Source of the DNA: an uncultured marine group I thaumarchaeote | GTDB taxonomy: Archaea; Thermoproteota; Nitrososphaeria; Nitrososphaerales; Nitrosopumilaceae | Length of the DNA: 34,637 nt | Direction: 5' to 3' | NCBI GenBank assembly: GCA_902590655.1 | Contig: CACIXQ010000010.1 | Coordinates: 1-34,637, forward strand | In this document: positions 6,482 to 14,913 of the stretch, piece after piece | How the letters are laid out: each line of letters starts with the position of its first letter | How positions within the stretch are numbered: position 1 is the stretch's first letter | The notes under the pieces: generated by a model | Told to the model about the DNA's origin: nothing | Databases searched by the model: none | The model's input: only the letters and a program-made list of their open reading frames with translations | Position numbers and translations under genes: made by a program

Positions 6482-9139
6482 GTGGCAGACAACAAATCTC
6501 AGGTAGAGCATTCTATTTCACAAGTTAGGAAGAGGGATGGATCAGTTTCAGACTTTAACAGAGACAAAATATTAATTGCAATTCATAAGGCATTTTCAGC
6601 TTCAAATAATCCAGATAAGGAAATCGCGGCACAACTCTGCGATGGCGTACTAGCCAAATTAACTGAGCATGGATTTTCAGCAAATAACCCTCCAAGTGTA
6701 GAATCTATTCAGGATCTAGTGGAATCAACCCTAATCGATCAAGGTCATAGCGATATTGCTAAGAGCTATATCCTGTATCGCCATGAACGTAGGAAGATTA
6801 GAGAAGAAAAGATGAAAGTATTAAATACTAAAACACTTGATTCGGTAGGAAAATCTTTCGATATTAATTGTTTGAGGGTTTTGGCTTCTCGTTATCTTTT
6901 CCGTGATAATAAGAACGAAATCATTGAAAAGCCATCTGAATTATTTGAAAGGGTCGCAGTTCTAGTTAGCATTTCTGACCTGATGCGGGATAATTATCTA
7001 TTCACCAAGGAGGGTGGAATATCCCAAAATCTAGAGGAAGCAGCAGAATATCTCAAAAAACTAGATGATTTTAACTACAAATTCAAGATAGGCAAGTATT
7101 ATCTAAATAAATGGCATTTCAGATGCCTCATAAACTGCTATCTTGATCTTGCAAAGCAAGGAATGATGAAGGTAGCATTCAAGGAACTCCTAACCATGCT
7201 TGCATCCAAAAAATTTGATGCTTATGCGGATAGGATATCAGAATACTATGAATTAATGACATCTCAAGACTTTTTGCCAAATTCACCTACTATGATGAAT
7301 GCAGGCGGACGTTTAGGTCAACTTTCTGCTTGTTTTGTTTTGGGAATGCCTGACGACATGCAAGGAATAATGAAATCAACCTCTGATGCTGCTTTGATTT
7401 TCAAATCTGGCGGTGGTGTGGGAATCAACTATTCTGATCTTCGTGATGAAGGAGAGATCGTTGCATCTACTTCTGGAGTAGCATCAGGGCCTGTATCTTT
7501 CATGAATATAATCAACACTGTAACTGAAGTAGTAAAGCAGGGTGGAAAAAGAAGAGGTGCAAACATGGGAATTATGGAAGTTTGGCATCCAGATATTGAG
7601 AAATTTATTACAAACAAGACAGAGCCAGGAGTATTAGAAAATTTCAATGTTAGTGTAGGTGTATGGAAGGATTTTTGGGACGTTCTTGTAAATTCTACAG
7701 ATGGAAAATATACACTACGTTCTCCAAAGGACAACACATCAGCTGGAGAAATAAACGCACATCATTTAATTGATGTCATAGCTCAATCAGCTTGGAAGAG
7801 TGCAGAGCCAGGATTAATCTTCTTTGATAATATCAACAAATACAATGTATTTGAGAAGGCACGTGGAGGTCCACTCCGTGCAACTAACCCATGTGGCGAA
7901 CAAAGTCTTTACCCATACGAATCTTGTAATCTAGGCTCAATCAACTTATCAAATCTTGTCAAAAGAACAGCTGATGGTCAGTACGAATTTGATTGGCAAA
8001 GATACGAGGAAACTATTAGAAAAACTACAAGATACTTAGATAATATTATAGATGTAAATCTATACCCCGTACCAGAAATTGATGTTGCATCAAAGGACTC
8101 TAGGAGGATAGGACTAGGAGTTATGGGAGTAGCTGATCTATTATACAAACTTCGAATTCCATATAACTCAAAAGAAGGATACGACTTTCAATTAAAACTG
8201 GCTGAAGCACTTTCATATTATTCCATGGAAGAAAGTGTTGCACTAGCAAAAAGTCGTGGTGAATTTCCACTGTGTTCTAAAACAGACTATCCAGAAGGAA
8301 AGATTCCAATTGCAGGATATTATGAGAAATCAAACAAAGAACATTACTACGATTGGGATGCACTTATTGAAAAAATTCAAAAATATGGAATCAGAAATGT
8401 TCTCACTACAACAGTAGCACCAACTGGTACTCTATCTATGTTAGCTGATTGCTCTAATGGAATGGAACCAAACTTTGCACTTGTTTTTGAAAAGAGAGTA
8501 ACGGTAGGCAGATTCTTTTACACAAACAAAGTGTTTGAATCTGTTTTAAAAGAAAACAATCTCTATAGCGATGAACTACTTGCAAAGATAGCCGATAACT
8601 ATGGTTCTGTTAGAGGAATACCTGAAGTTCCAGATTGGATTCAGAACATCTTTGTTACTGCAATGGATATACATTGGGCTGATCATGTTATAGCACAATC
8701 GGTATGGCAAGATTGGATTGGAAATGCAATTTCTAAAACAATTAACATGCCAAGCGATGTAACTGCTGATGACGTTAAAGCTTCTTATCTCTTGGCACAT
8801 GAAGTGGGATTAAAAGGAATAACAGTTTATAGAGATGGTTCGAGGCACAAACAAGTTTTGCATATGACAAGTGAAAATGCAACAAAAACATTTGAGGTAA
8901 AACCAAGCAATTATCTTGTGAGTTTCATCTCAGATAATATTACAAATGAATACGTCAGATCACAAATCAACAACGCATTATCATCTGTCAAACTAGAAGA
9001 TTCACCTAGACCAACACAGATGAATGTGGACGATGAAAGGGAAGAAGTCTTATGTCCTTCGTGTAAGAATAAACTCATTTTTGTTGAAGGATGCAATATC
9101 TGCATTGATTGTGGATATAGTGGCTGTACATCAGGATAG
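6482..9139 (+). CDS. nrdJ: Class II (adenosylcobalamin-dependent) ribonucleoside-diphosphate reductase
   Basis: This 885-residue enzyme reduces ribonucleotides to deoxyribonucleotides using a cobalamin-generated thiyl radical. An N-terminal ATP-cone (about residues 13-105; V-R-K-R-D-G-S-V-S-D-F-N) provides allosteric control. The barrel contains N-S-P-T-M-M-N-A-G (near 266) followed by the Cys of L-S-A-C-F-V-L-G (near 284), the catalytic motif N-P-C-G-E (near 469) and A-P-T-G-T-L-S-M. The C-terminal Cys-rich tail (C-P-S-C near 857, C-N-I-C-I-D-C-G-Y-S-G-C near 871-882) would shuttle reducing equivalents. The start is GTG 6482. Its B12 need fits the cobamide genes near the end of the window. 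Confidence 0.96.
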   Translation: MADNKSQVEHSISQVRKRDGSVSDFNRDKILIAIHKAFSASNNPDKEIAAQLCDGVLAKLTEHGFSANNPPSVESIQDLVESTLIDQGHSDIAKSYILYRHERRKIREEKMKVLNTKTLDSVGKSFDINCLRVLASRYLFRDNKNEIIEKPSELFERVAVLVSISDLMRDNYLFTKEGGISQNLEEAAEYLKKLDDFNYKFKIGKYYLNKWHFRCLINCYLDLAKQGMMKVAFKELLTMLASKKFDAYADRISEYYELMTSQDFLPNSPTMMNAGGRLGQLSACFVLGMPDDMQGIMKSTSDAALIFKSGGGVGINYSDLRDEGEIVASTSGVASGPVSFMNIINTVTEVVKQGGKRRGANMGIMEVWHPDIEKFITNKTEPGVLENFNVSVGVWKDFWDVLVNSTDGKYTLRSPKDNTSAGEINAHHLIDVIAQSAWKSAEPGLIFFDNINKYNVFEKARGGPLRATNPCGEQSLYPYESCNLGSINLSNLVKRTADGQYEFDWQRYEETIRKTTRYLDNIIDVNLYPVPEIDVASKDSRRIGLGVMGVADLLYKLRIPYNSKEGYDFQLKLAEALSYYSMEESVALAKSRGEFPLCSKTDYPEGKIPIAGYYEKSNKEHYYDWDALIEKIQKYGIRNVLTTTVAPTGTLSMLADCSNGMEPNFALVFEKRVTVGRFFYTNKVFESVLKENNLYSDELLAKIADNYGSVRGIPEVPDWIQNIFVTAMDIHWADHVIAQSVWQDWIGNAISKTINMPSDVTADDVKASYLLAHEVGLKGITVYRDGSRHKQVLHMTSENATKTFEVKPSNYLVSFISDNITNEYVRSQINNALSSVKLEDSPRPTQMNVDDEREEVLCPSCKNKLIFVEGCNICIDCGYSGCTSG

Positions 9140-9153
9140 AACGTAAAAAACCA

Positions 9154-9161
9154 TTTTTATG
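9154..9161 (+). promoter_or_regulatory. TATA-like box of the tRNA-Gly gene
   Basis: TTTTTATG is centred about 28 bases before the first base of the tRNA, so transcription would begin at or very near the mature 5' end. Confidence 0.45.
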
Positions 9162-9185
9162 TCAGCAGAAAAATTTGCAACATAT

Positions 9186-9259
9186 GCGGTCATAGTATAG
9201 CCTGGTTAGTATTCGGGGTTTCCAACCCTGTGACGCGGGTTCGAATCCCGCTGACCGCA
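9186..9259 (+). tRNA. tRNA-Gly (anticodon UCC)
   Basis: The 74-base gene folds as a full cloverleaf. The acceptor stem GCGGTCA/TGACCGC is perfect, followed by discriminator A. The anticodon stem CGGGG/CCCTG encloses the loop TTTCCAA, giving anticodon TCC for GGA codons. The T arm GCGGG-TTCGAAT-CCCGC is perfect. The D stem (GTAT/GTAT) relies on two G-U pairs around the loop AGCCTGGTTA, and the variable loop is four bases. CCA is not encoded and there is no intron. Confidence 0.95.
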
Positions 9260-9303
9260 TTCAATTAGATTCAATTTTTTAGTAGTGTGTTGTGCGTTAA
9301 ATT

Positions 9304-9606
9304 ATGAAACAGGCAAAAAGAAAAATTGCACTTGAAAGAATGCATGTGTTGATCAACAATGCAATTTCAAATGCTAGAACAAATCCTCATTTGGCTCAAA
9401 AACAGGCTAACTTAGCTAGAAGAATAAGTACTCATCATAGAATAAAGATGCCCTATGAATTACGAATAAATTTTTGTAAACAATGTAAAAATTTTATTGC
9501 TCCAGGAATTAATTCAAGAATAAGACTCGGACGAACTCCACTAAAGTCAATTCGGATAACATGTAATTTTTGTGAACATACATATCGTAAGGTGATAGCT
9601 CATTGA
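9304..9606 (+). CDS. rnp4: Ribonuclease P protein component 4 (Rpp21/Rpr2 family)
   Basis: This 100-residue basic protein has the Rpr2/Rpp21 layout: an N-terminal helical part (K-R-K-I-A-L-E-R-M-H-V-L) rich in Lys and Arg, then a zinc ribbon made of C-K-Q-C and C-N-F-C, with a basic R-I-R-L-G-R segment between. RNase P removes the 5' leader of pre-tRNA, and Rnp4 helps the catalytic RNA bind its substrate. It lies 44 bases after the tRNA-Gly gene and directly before S19e, a translation-related neighbourhood. Confidence 0.9.
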   Translation: MKQAKRKIALERMHVLINNAISNARTNPHLAQKQANLARRISTHHRIKMPYELRINFCKQCKNFIAPGINSRIRLGRTPLKSIRITCNFCEHTYRKVIAH

Positions 9607-9614
9607 TTTATAAG
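9607..9614 (+). promoter_or_regulatory. TATA box of rps19e
   Basis: TTTATAAG begins directly after the rnp4 stop codon. It is centred about 26 bases before ATG 9637 and favours that start over the in-frame TTG at 9628. Confidence 0.55.
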
Positions 9615-9636
9615 ACGATTTGCGAGTTTGACTCCA

Positions 9637-10089
9637 ATGGCTAAAGTCTATGATGTACCAGCTGATATTTTTGTTAGCAAGCTAGCTGAAATTTTAAAAA
9701 ACGAAGACATACCTGCTCCCGAATGGTCAGTATTTGTAAAAACTGGTACTCATGCAGAAAAACCACCACAAAATTCGGACTGGTGGCATGTAAGATGTGC
9801 ATCAATATTAAGAAAAATATACCTTCATGGTCCTGCCTCTGTTAACGAGCTACGTTCTATGTATGGTGGTGGTAGACCAGTTGGTTATGGTGCTGCTCAT
9901 CATAAAGATGCTAGTGGTGCAATTATAAGAAATGCAATTCATGGACTAGAAAAGCTTGGCTATGTTCAAAAGATAGAGAAAAAGGGACGCATACTAACAA
10001 AGCAGGGAACACAGAAATTGGATAAATTAGCTACTGAAATATTATCTGAGCTAATTAAGAAAGAACCAGGATTGAAGATCTATTCCTAG
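9637..10089 (+). CDS. rps19e: 30S ribosomal protein S19e
   Basis: This 150-residue protein matches the archaeal/eukaryotic S19e family along its length. It starts M-A-K-V-Y-D-V-P-A, and the core holds D-W-W-H-V-R-C-A-S-I-L-R-K, followed by Y-G-G-G-R-P-V-G-Y and the I-H-G-L-E-K-L-G-Y segment of the C-terminal winged helix. S19e binds the small-subunit head and is needed for 18S/16S maturation. ATG 9637 is chosen from the family N-terminus and the TATA box; TTG 9628 would add three residues. The PDCD5-like gene follows after seven bases. Confidence 0.95.
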   Translation: MAKVYDVPADIFVSKLAEILKNEDIPAPEWSVFVKTGTHAEKPPQNSDWWHVRCASILRKIYLHGPASVNELRSMYGGGRPVGYGAAHHKDASGAIIRNAIHGLEKLGYVQKIEKKGRILTKQGTQKLDKLATEILSELIKKEPGLKIYS

Positions 10090-10096
10090 TGATATT

Positions 10097-10381
10097 ATGA
10101 GCTATCCAAATCAGGATGATGAGAATAATACTCAAGAAAAAGATAGTCAGTTAAAAGCACAAAAAGAAATTATGTTAAAACAAGTGTTGTCTGGTGATGC
10201 AAGATTACGCTTAAACAATGTAAGAATGGTAAAACCTGACCTTGCTGACCTAGTTGAAAATTATATTCTTAATCTCTCAGTACAAGGAAAACTTCCTGGG
10301 CAGATCTCTGACGATCAGCTAAAACAAATTCTATCATCAGCCCAGCAACCCAAACGTGATTTCAAGATTAACCGAGTCTGA
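10097..10381 (+). CDS. PDCD5/TFAR19-family DNA-binding protein
   Basis: This 94-residue protein has a disordered acidic/polar N-terminus (residues 1-20). A compact helical core follows, with the family signature R-L-N-N-V-R-M-V-K-P (near 37-46) and V-E-N-Y-I-L-N-L, and a basic C-terminal tail. Archaeal members are annotated as DNA-binding proteins; the eukaryotic relative PDCD5 interacts with chaperonin. Linkage to S19e is common in archaea and suggests co-expression with translation genes. The precise function is unknown. Confidence 0.88.
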   Translation: MSYPNQDDENNTQEKDSQLKAQKEIMLKQVLSGDARLRLNNVRMVKPDLADLVENYILNLSVQGKLPGQISDDQLKQILSSAQQPKRDFKINRV

Positions 10382-10387
10382 TCTTAA

Positions 10388-10397
10388 AATATAATTA
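10388..10397 (+). promoter_or_regulatory. TATA-like box of the MDR oxidoreductase gene
   Basis: The AT-run at 10388-10397 (ATATAATTA core) is centred about 28 bases before ATG 10421. Confidence 0.5.
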
Positions 10398-10420
10398 AGG
10401 GTAAAGAGGCGACAATATTC

Positions 10421-11515
10421 ATGAAGGCTGTTGTATACCGTGAATATGCACCTGATGACGATTATGCTAAAATTCTAAAAGTTGAGGATATTGATGATCC
10501 AAAACCAAAAGCAAATGAGGTAATTTTTACAAATAAAGCAGCCGCTCTTAACTATAATGATATCTGGGGAATGAGAGGAGTTCCAATTCCAGTCCCTCTA
10601 CCACATGTTTCAGGTTCCGATGTTGCAGGAGATGTTATTGAAGTAGGTGAGGATGTAAAAGGTTTCAAAGTAGGCGACAGAGTTGTTTCACATTCAAACT
10701 TAGCATGTAGAGTTTGTGAAATGTGTACCTCTGGTAGAGAATTTGATTGTGCAAAAAGACAAGTTTGGGGATTCCAAACTGGTGATCCAAAAAATGATAG
10801 TCCATTATGGGGAGCATACAGTGAACAAATTCACCTTCCTGAAGTTAATGTTTCAAAAATTCCTGAGGGGGTTTCTTATGATGAAGCAGCAGCTGCATCA
10901 ATGACAATTCTTACATCTTGGCATATGCTTGTTGGAAGAGCAAAGATTACTCCCGGACAAACTGTTCTTATCATGGGTGGTGGTTCTGGAGTAGGAAGCT
11001 TTGGAATTCAAATTGCTAAATTGTATAATTGTAAAGTTATTGCAACAGCTAGTCCAGATAAACTAGAAAAATGTAAAGAATTGGGTGCAGATTATGCTGT
11101 TGATCACAGAAAGGATGATTGGCACAAAGAAGTAAGAGCAATTACGAAAGAAATTGCAAAATCAACTGGTGTCCAACCTGGTATTGATTTGACATTTGAC
11201 CACATTGGCCAAACTCATTTCAACAAACAACTTACACTTCTCAAATATGGTGGAACTCTAGTTTCATGTGGAGCCACTACTGGTTATGACGCACAAATTG
11301 ATCTAAGACACATATTCTTTAAAGGAATCAATGTCTTAGGTTCAACTCAAGGAACAAAAGCAGAGATGGAGCAAGGATTATACTGGATGGGACAAGGAAA
11401 AATCAAAGCAGCAATTGATTCAATTCATTCTTTCGAGCAAGCAGCAGAGGCACATACAAAAATGCTCCAAGGAAAGTTCTTTGGCAAAATCTTAATGAAG
11501 CCTGAAGGCGCTTAA
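10421..11515 (+). CDS. Medium-chain dehydrogenase/reductase (zinc-type alcohol dehydrogenase / enoyl reductase-like)
   Basis: This 364-residue protein has an N-terminal GroES-like domain and a Rossmann domain with the G-G-G-S-G-V-G-S-F-G nucleotide-binding motif near residue 177. The structural zinc lobe is complete (C96, C99, C102, C110). The usual catalytic-zinc Cys position reads N-Y-N (44-46), as in quinone or enoyl-CoA reductase relatives. It is therefore more likely an NADPH-dependent C=C reductase than a true alcohol dehydrogenase. In Metallosphaera, acryloyl-CoA reductase of the 3-hydroxypropionate/4-hydroxybutyrate cycle is an MDR protein, so a CoA-ester role is possible but unproven. 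A CitE-like lyase gene follows after six bases. Confidence 0.85.
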   Translation: MKAVVYREYAPDDDYAKILKVEDIDDPKPKANEVIFTNKAAALNYNDIWGMRGVPIPVPLPHVSGSDVAGDVIEVGEDVKGFKVGDRVVSHSNLACRVCEMCTSGREFDCAKRQVWGFQTGDPKNDSPLWGAYSEQIHLPEVNVSKIPEGVSYDEAAAASMTILTSWHMLVGRAKITPGQTVLIMGGGSGVGSFGIQIAKLYNCKVIATASPDKLEKCKELGADYAVDHRKDDWHKEVRAITKEIAKSTGVQPGIDLTFDHIGQTHFNKQLTLLKYGGTLVSCGATTGYDAQIDLRHIFFKGINVLGSTQGTKAEMEQGLYWMGQGKIKAAIDSIHSFEQAAEAHTKMLQGKFFGKILMKPEGA

Positions 11516-11521
11516 TCATTA

Positions 11522-12373
11522 ATGTCAAACCTATTTCGCAGTCTAGTTTTTGTTCCGGGAAATAATCCAAGATTTTTAGAAAAAGCAAAATCACTTCCAG
11601 CTGACATTGTTTGTTTTGATCTTGAAGATTCAGTACCAGATAAAGAAAAGAAAAAAGCTAGAGGCTTGATAAAAAATACACTAAAACAAAGAAACAAGTA
11701 TTCTCCAAGTGTTTTTGTTAGAACAAACTCACCAGAGTCAGGTTTGGTTGAGGCAGATCTCAAAGAGATTGTTCAAAAAGGAATTGATGGAGTTGTAATT
11801 CCAAAGGTAAATTCTGTAAAGGAACTTAAAAAAATTGAAAAAACAATCTCATCACTAGAGAAAAAAAGAAAGATCAAAGGAATTCGTTTGATGCCATCGA
11901 TAGAATCTGCACTTGGAGTTGTAAATTGTTACGAAATAGCCTCATCAAGCAAACGAATTGATGCTTTGGTATTTGGTATATTTGATTTGTTGAACGATAT
12001 GGGAATAGAATATACAAAAGGAAACCCACGTGGTGCAAAATATTCTCGATATAAGGTTCCAGTAGCAGCGACTGCTGCAGGTATTGTTGCTATTGATGGT
12101 ATATGGCAGGACTTGAAAGATAAGAATGGATTTGTTAAGGATTGTCAAGTTGGCAAAAGTCTAGGCTATGCTGGAAAAAGTGTGATTCACCCAGATCAAG
12201 TCAAGACAGTCCATAAAATTTTTCATCCTAGCAAGCCTGAAATTGCATGGGCTAAGAAAGTTTGTAGTGTATATGAAAAATCAACAAAGAAAGGAAAGGG
12301 TGCTACTGTTGTTGATGGAAAGATGATAGACGAAGTTCACTATAAGCGAGCAAAGGCTCTTTTGAAAATTTGA
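11522..12373 (+). CDS. HpcH/HpaI aldolase family, citrate lyase beta subunit-like (CitE-like)
   Basis: This 283-residue TIM-barrel lyase starts R-S-L-V-F-V-P-G-N-N-P. Metal and substrate residues expected for CitE-like lyases are present: D33/E35/D36 in F-D-L-E-D-S, R67 in F-V-R-T-N-S, E128 in P-S-I-E-S-A-L, and D155/D159 in F-D-L-L-N-D-M-G. The late K-S-V-I-H-P-D-Q motif is also conserved. Stand-alone CitE-like proteins cleave or form malyl-, methylmalyl- or citramalyl-type CoA thioesters. No citrate lyase alpha or gamma subunit is nearby. Close coupling to the MDR gene suggests a shared CoA-ester pathway. Confidence 0.85.
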   Translation: MSNLFRSLVFVPGNNPRFLEKAKSLPADIVCFDLEDSVPDKEKKKARGLIKNTLKQRNKYSPSVFVRTNSPESGLVEADLKEIVQKGIDGVVIPKVNSVKELKKIEKTISSLEKKRKIKGIRLMPSIESALGVVNCYEIASSSKRIDALVFGIFDLLNDMGIEYTKGNPRGAKYSRYKVPVAATAAGIVAIDGIWQDLKDKNGFVKDCQVGKSLGYAGKSVIHPDQVKTVHKIFHPSKPEIAWAKKVCSVYEKSTKKGKGATVVDGKMIDEVHYKRAKALLKI

Positions 12374-12380
12374 GTTTTAA

Positions 12381-12388
12381 TTTATAAT
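12381..12388 (+). promoter_or_regulatory. TATA box of ribE
   Basis: TTTATAAT is centred about 25 bases before ATG 12410, giving a leaderless start for the riboflavin synthase gene. Confidence 0.6.
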
Positions 12389-12409
12389 GATCTTGTAAAA
12401 CCAACAATC

Positions 12410-12994
12410 ATGTTTACTGGTATAATTGTTGGAGAGGGAAAAGTTACCAAACTTAATCCAAAACCAAAAAATAGAAGTGCTATACAAATGACCGTTGATC
12501 TTGGCAAATATGCCAGAGGATTAAAAGTTGGTCAGAGTGTTGCTATAAATGGAGTTTGTCTCAGTGCTACAAAAATCTCAAAGAACAAATGCATCTTCGA
12601 AATGATTGATGAAACAACAAAGAAGACTGATTTAGGTAATGTAAAAGCTGGAAGTACTGTTAACATAGAACGTAGCTTAAAAGTTGGTGACAGACTAGAA
12701 GGCCACTTCGTGTTAGGTCATATCGATGGAGTAGCAACACTAACAAAAATTGAAAAGAAACCAAAAGAGGTAAAGTTTTGGTTCAGGGTTCCAAAAAAAT
12801 TAGTAAGATATGTTGTGAAAAAAGGCTCGATTGCACTTGATGGAATTAGTTTAACAGTAGTTGATGCAAAAAAAGATCTTGCGTCTGTTTGTTTGATACC
12901 ACATACGATTAAAGTTACTAACTTTAAATCAAAAAAAGTTGGAGACAAACTCAATATTGAAACAGACATTCTTGGGAAATACATAAAAAAATAA
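12410..12994 (+). CDS. ribE: Riboflavin synthase, bacterial/eukaryotic alpha-subunit type
   Basis: This 194-residue protein is an internal duplication of two lumazine-binding barrels. The first begins M-F-T-G-I-I-V-G-E-G and holds S-V-A-I-N-G-V-C-L; the second begins G-H-F-V-L-G-H-I-D-G and holds G-S-I-A-L-D-G-I-S-L. The enzyme dismutates two 6,7-dimethyl-8-ribityllumazine molecules into riboflavin plus pyrimidine. Methanogens instead use an unrelated riboflavin synthase derived from lumazine synthase, so this gene has bacterial ancestry. It has its own TATA box and precedes ribB by 76 bases. Confidence 0.94.
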   Translation: MFTGIIVGEGKVTKLNPKPKNRSAIQMTVDLGKYARGLKVGQSVAINGVCLSATKISKNKCIFEMIDETTKKTDLGNVKAGSTVNIERSLKVGDRLEGHFVLGHIDGVATLTKIEKKPKEVKFWFRVPKKLVRYVVKKGSIALDGISLTVVDAKKDLASVCLIPHTIKVTNFKSKKVGDKLNIETDILGKYIKK

Positions 12995-13042
12995 GGCTAA
13001 TCTATTACCACAAAATTAGTAATTACCATATTTTTAGTAAGT

Positions 13043-13050
13043 TTTATAAT
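13043..13050 (+). promoter_or_regulatory. TATA box of ribB
   Basis: TTTATAAT is centred about 25 bases before ATG 13071. It would drive the ribB-ribH-GTP cyclohydrolase-amidohydrolase-reductase unit, whose genes abut or overlap. Confidence 0.6.
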
Positions 13051-13070
13051 ATCTTCAAAATCAATTTTTA

Positions 13071-13748
13071 ATGATGACATTCGATACGGCAATTGCTTCT
13101 CTAAAACAGGGAGAGTTTGTTATGATCTATGATTCAGATGGACGAGAGAGTGAAGTGGATTTGATGGTTGCAGCTGAATTTTGTACACCGGAACATGTTG
13201 CAAGAATGCGACAACACGCAGGTGGCTTACTTTGTTTGGCAATTTCAAATGACTTGGGAAAAAAATTAGATCTAGAATACATGCACAACATACTTGCAAA
13301 CTCTGATGATCTTGACTCAGATTCAAAAAACATGGTAATGGGGACAGCACCATATGGAGATCATCCAACTTTTTCAATATCTGTAAACCACAAACGAACA
13401 TACACCGGAATCACTGACACTGATAGGGCTTTGACCATAAACGAAATGGCAAACTTGTGCGATTCAGATAATCCAAAAAAACAATTTACCTCCTCATTCA
13501 AAACACCAGGACATGTTCCATTATTGCTTGCTTCAGATGGTCTTCTTTCATCTAGAAAGGGTCACACTGAGATGTCAATTTACCTAACAAAATTGGCAAA
13601 ATTACAACCAGTTTCTGCCATATGTGAAATGATGGATGCAGAAACTTATGCTGCATTGTCTGTTGAAAAGGCAAAGAAGTATGCAAAAGAGAATGCCATT
13701 CCCTTTATCGATGGCAAGAAACTCTATGAATTTTCTAAGGTGCGTTAA
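13071..13748 (+). CDS. ribB: 3,4-dihydroxy-2-butanone 4-phosphate synthase
   Basis: This 225-residue stand-alone DHBP synthase converts ribulose 5-phosphate to the four-carbon unit of the lumazine ring plus formate. Family motifs visible include the acidic loop D-S-D-G-R-E-S-E-V-D-L-M (metal-binding Glu), R-M-R-Q-H-A-G-G-L-L-C, T-Y-T-G-I-T-D-T-D-R-A (substrate phosphate site) and the late R-K-G-H-T-E-M-S (catalytic His/Glu). There is no fused GTP cyclohydrolase II. The start is ATG 13071 or 13074. ribH begins two bases after the stop. Confidence 0.95.
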   Translation: MMTFDTAIASLKQGEFVMIYDSDGRESEVDLMVAAEFCTPEHVARMRQHAGGLLCLAISNDLGKKLDLEYMHNILANSDDLDSDSKNMVMGTAPYGDHPTFSISVNHKRTYTGITDTDRALTINEMANLCDSDNPKKQFTSSFKTPGHVPLLLASDGLLSSRKGHTEMSIYLTKLAKLQPVSAICEMMDAETYAALSVEKAKKYAKENAIPFIDGKKLYEFSKVR

Positions 13749-13750
13749 TT

Positions 13751-14164
13751 TTGAATATTGCAATAGTAGTTTCGGAATTTAACAACGAAGTGACGTCTAG
13801 AATGCATAAGGTTGCACTGGAAAAAGCCAAAGGGCTAAAGTTGAATGTAAAATACGAGTGTAAAGTTCCTGGTATTTTTGATATGCCATTAGTTATTGAT
13901 ACATTACTGCAAAAGAAAGACATTGATGCCATTGTTACATTAGGCGCAGTCATCAAGGGACAAACTAAGCATGATGAAGTGATTGCAGATGTTGTTGCAG
14001 CAAGAATTTCCAAATTATCAATTAAATATCAAAAACCAATTTCTCTGGGAATTTCTGGTCCAGGAATGTCTGAAAGGCAGGCGTTTGCAAGAATTCGACC
14101 TGTATCAGAAAGGGCAGTTGAGGCTATTTTGAAGGTAGCAGAAGAATTGAAGAGGATAAAATAA
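13751..14164 (+). CDS. ribH: 6,7-dimethyl-8-ribityllumazine synthase
   Basis: This 137-residue protein starts at TTG 13751. It condenses the pyrimidine 5-amino-6-ribitylaminouracil with the ribB product. Motifs include V-S-E-F-N (aromatic stacking on the substrate), V-P-G-I-F-D-M-P, G-A-V-I-K-G-Q-T-K-H-D (phosphate-binding loop and catalytic His) and the G-I-S-G-P-G-M segment. Its length is typical of the archaeal family. The last base of its stop codon is the first base of the next start codon, so translation of the following cyclohydrolase is probably coupled. Confidence 0.94.
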   Translation: MNIAIVVSEFNNEVTSRMHKVALEKAKGLKLNVKYECKVPGIFDMPLVIDTLLQKKDIDAIVTLGAVIKGQTKHDEVIADVVAARISKLSIKYQKPISLGISGPGMSERQAFARIRPVSERAVEAILKVAEELKRIK

Positions 14165-14913
14165 TGATTCAGATTACAATTATCAAAATTACAGGTTATG
14201 GTCCTTGGACTCTTACATTAGGAAGTGACCGAGAACATGAAATACAGATGCTCCAGGCATCACTTTATCTCCAAATACAGAAATTATTTTCTGAAAAGAA
14301 TGGTCTAGTTTTTTCAAATAGAGCTGATGAATTTTTTGCGATTACAAGCGGCATTACACTGGAGGATCATATAGAAATCCAGAAGAAACTAGAATCATCC
14401 TTTGATTTGAAGTTATCAATGTCAATAGGTTATGGAGATTCACCCTTTGATGCTAATCTTAGTGCATATGATGGAAAAAAATCTGGAATAAAACTAAATG
14501 AAGAACATAATATTTTTGGGTTCATAGATGGTAAAGTAGAGCCAAAGATTACAATCATGCACCTAGATGTTGACAATCTAACTTCTAGAGGAAAAACAAT
14601 ATCACCATATGAAATTTCATCATTAATGTTCAAACTCTATGCAAAGATGTCAGAGTTTTTTTTATCAAAAAAAGCACTTTCATTTTTCATGGGCGGCGAT
14701 AACTTCATGGTTGTTGCTAATTCAAACTATAAGGAGAGCGCAGAAGAATTTATTGATGTAATTAAAAATGAACTTGGAATTGAACTAAATTGTGGAATAG
14801 GAACAGGAAAAACTGCTAGAAATGCAGTAAAGCTTGCAACAAAGTCACTAGATACGATTAGAGAGATTCGTGATTCAGGGAAAGAGAAACCAGAAATCTA
14901 CGAGCTTAAATGA
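14164..14913 (+). CDS. gch3: GTP cyclohydrolase III (IIa, archaeal)
   Basis: This 249-residue protein contains two similar halves. The second half holds M-G-G-D-N-F-M, equivalent to the G-G-D-E-F-like metal/nucleotide site typical of archaeal GTP cyclohydrolase III; the first has S-N-R-A-D-E-F-F. The enzyme opens GTP to the formamidopyrimidine nucleotide (FAPy), the first step of archaeal flavin and F420 deazaflavin synthesis. The gene shares one base with ribH and overlaps the amidohydrolase gene by four bases, so it lies in the middle of a flavin operon. Confidence 0.93.
   Translation: MIQITIIKITGYGPWTLTLGSDREHEIQMLQASLYLQIQKLFSEKNGLVFSNRADEFFAITSGITLEDHIEIQKKLESSFDLKLSMSIGYGDSPFDANLSAYDGKKSGIKLNEEHNIFGFIDGKVEPKITIMHLDVDNLTSRGKTISPYEISSLMFKLYAKMSEFFLSKKALSFFMGGDNFMVVANSNYKESAEEFIDVIKNELGIELNCGIGTGKTARNAVKLATKSLDTIREIRDSGKEKPEIYELK

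Noticed and set aside
10421-11515. True zinc alcohol dehydrogenase acting on alcohols
   Set aside because: The position of the catalytic-zinc cysteine reads N-Y-N, so the active-site zinc is unlikely to be bound in the usual way.
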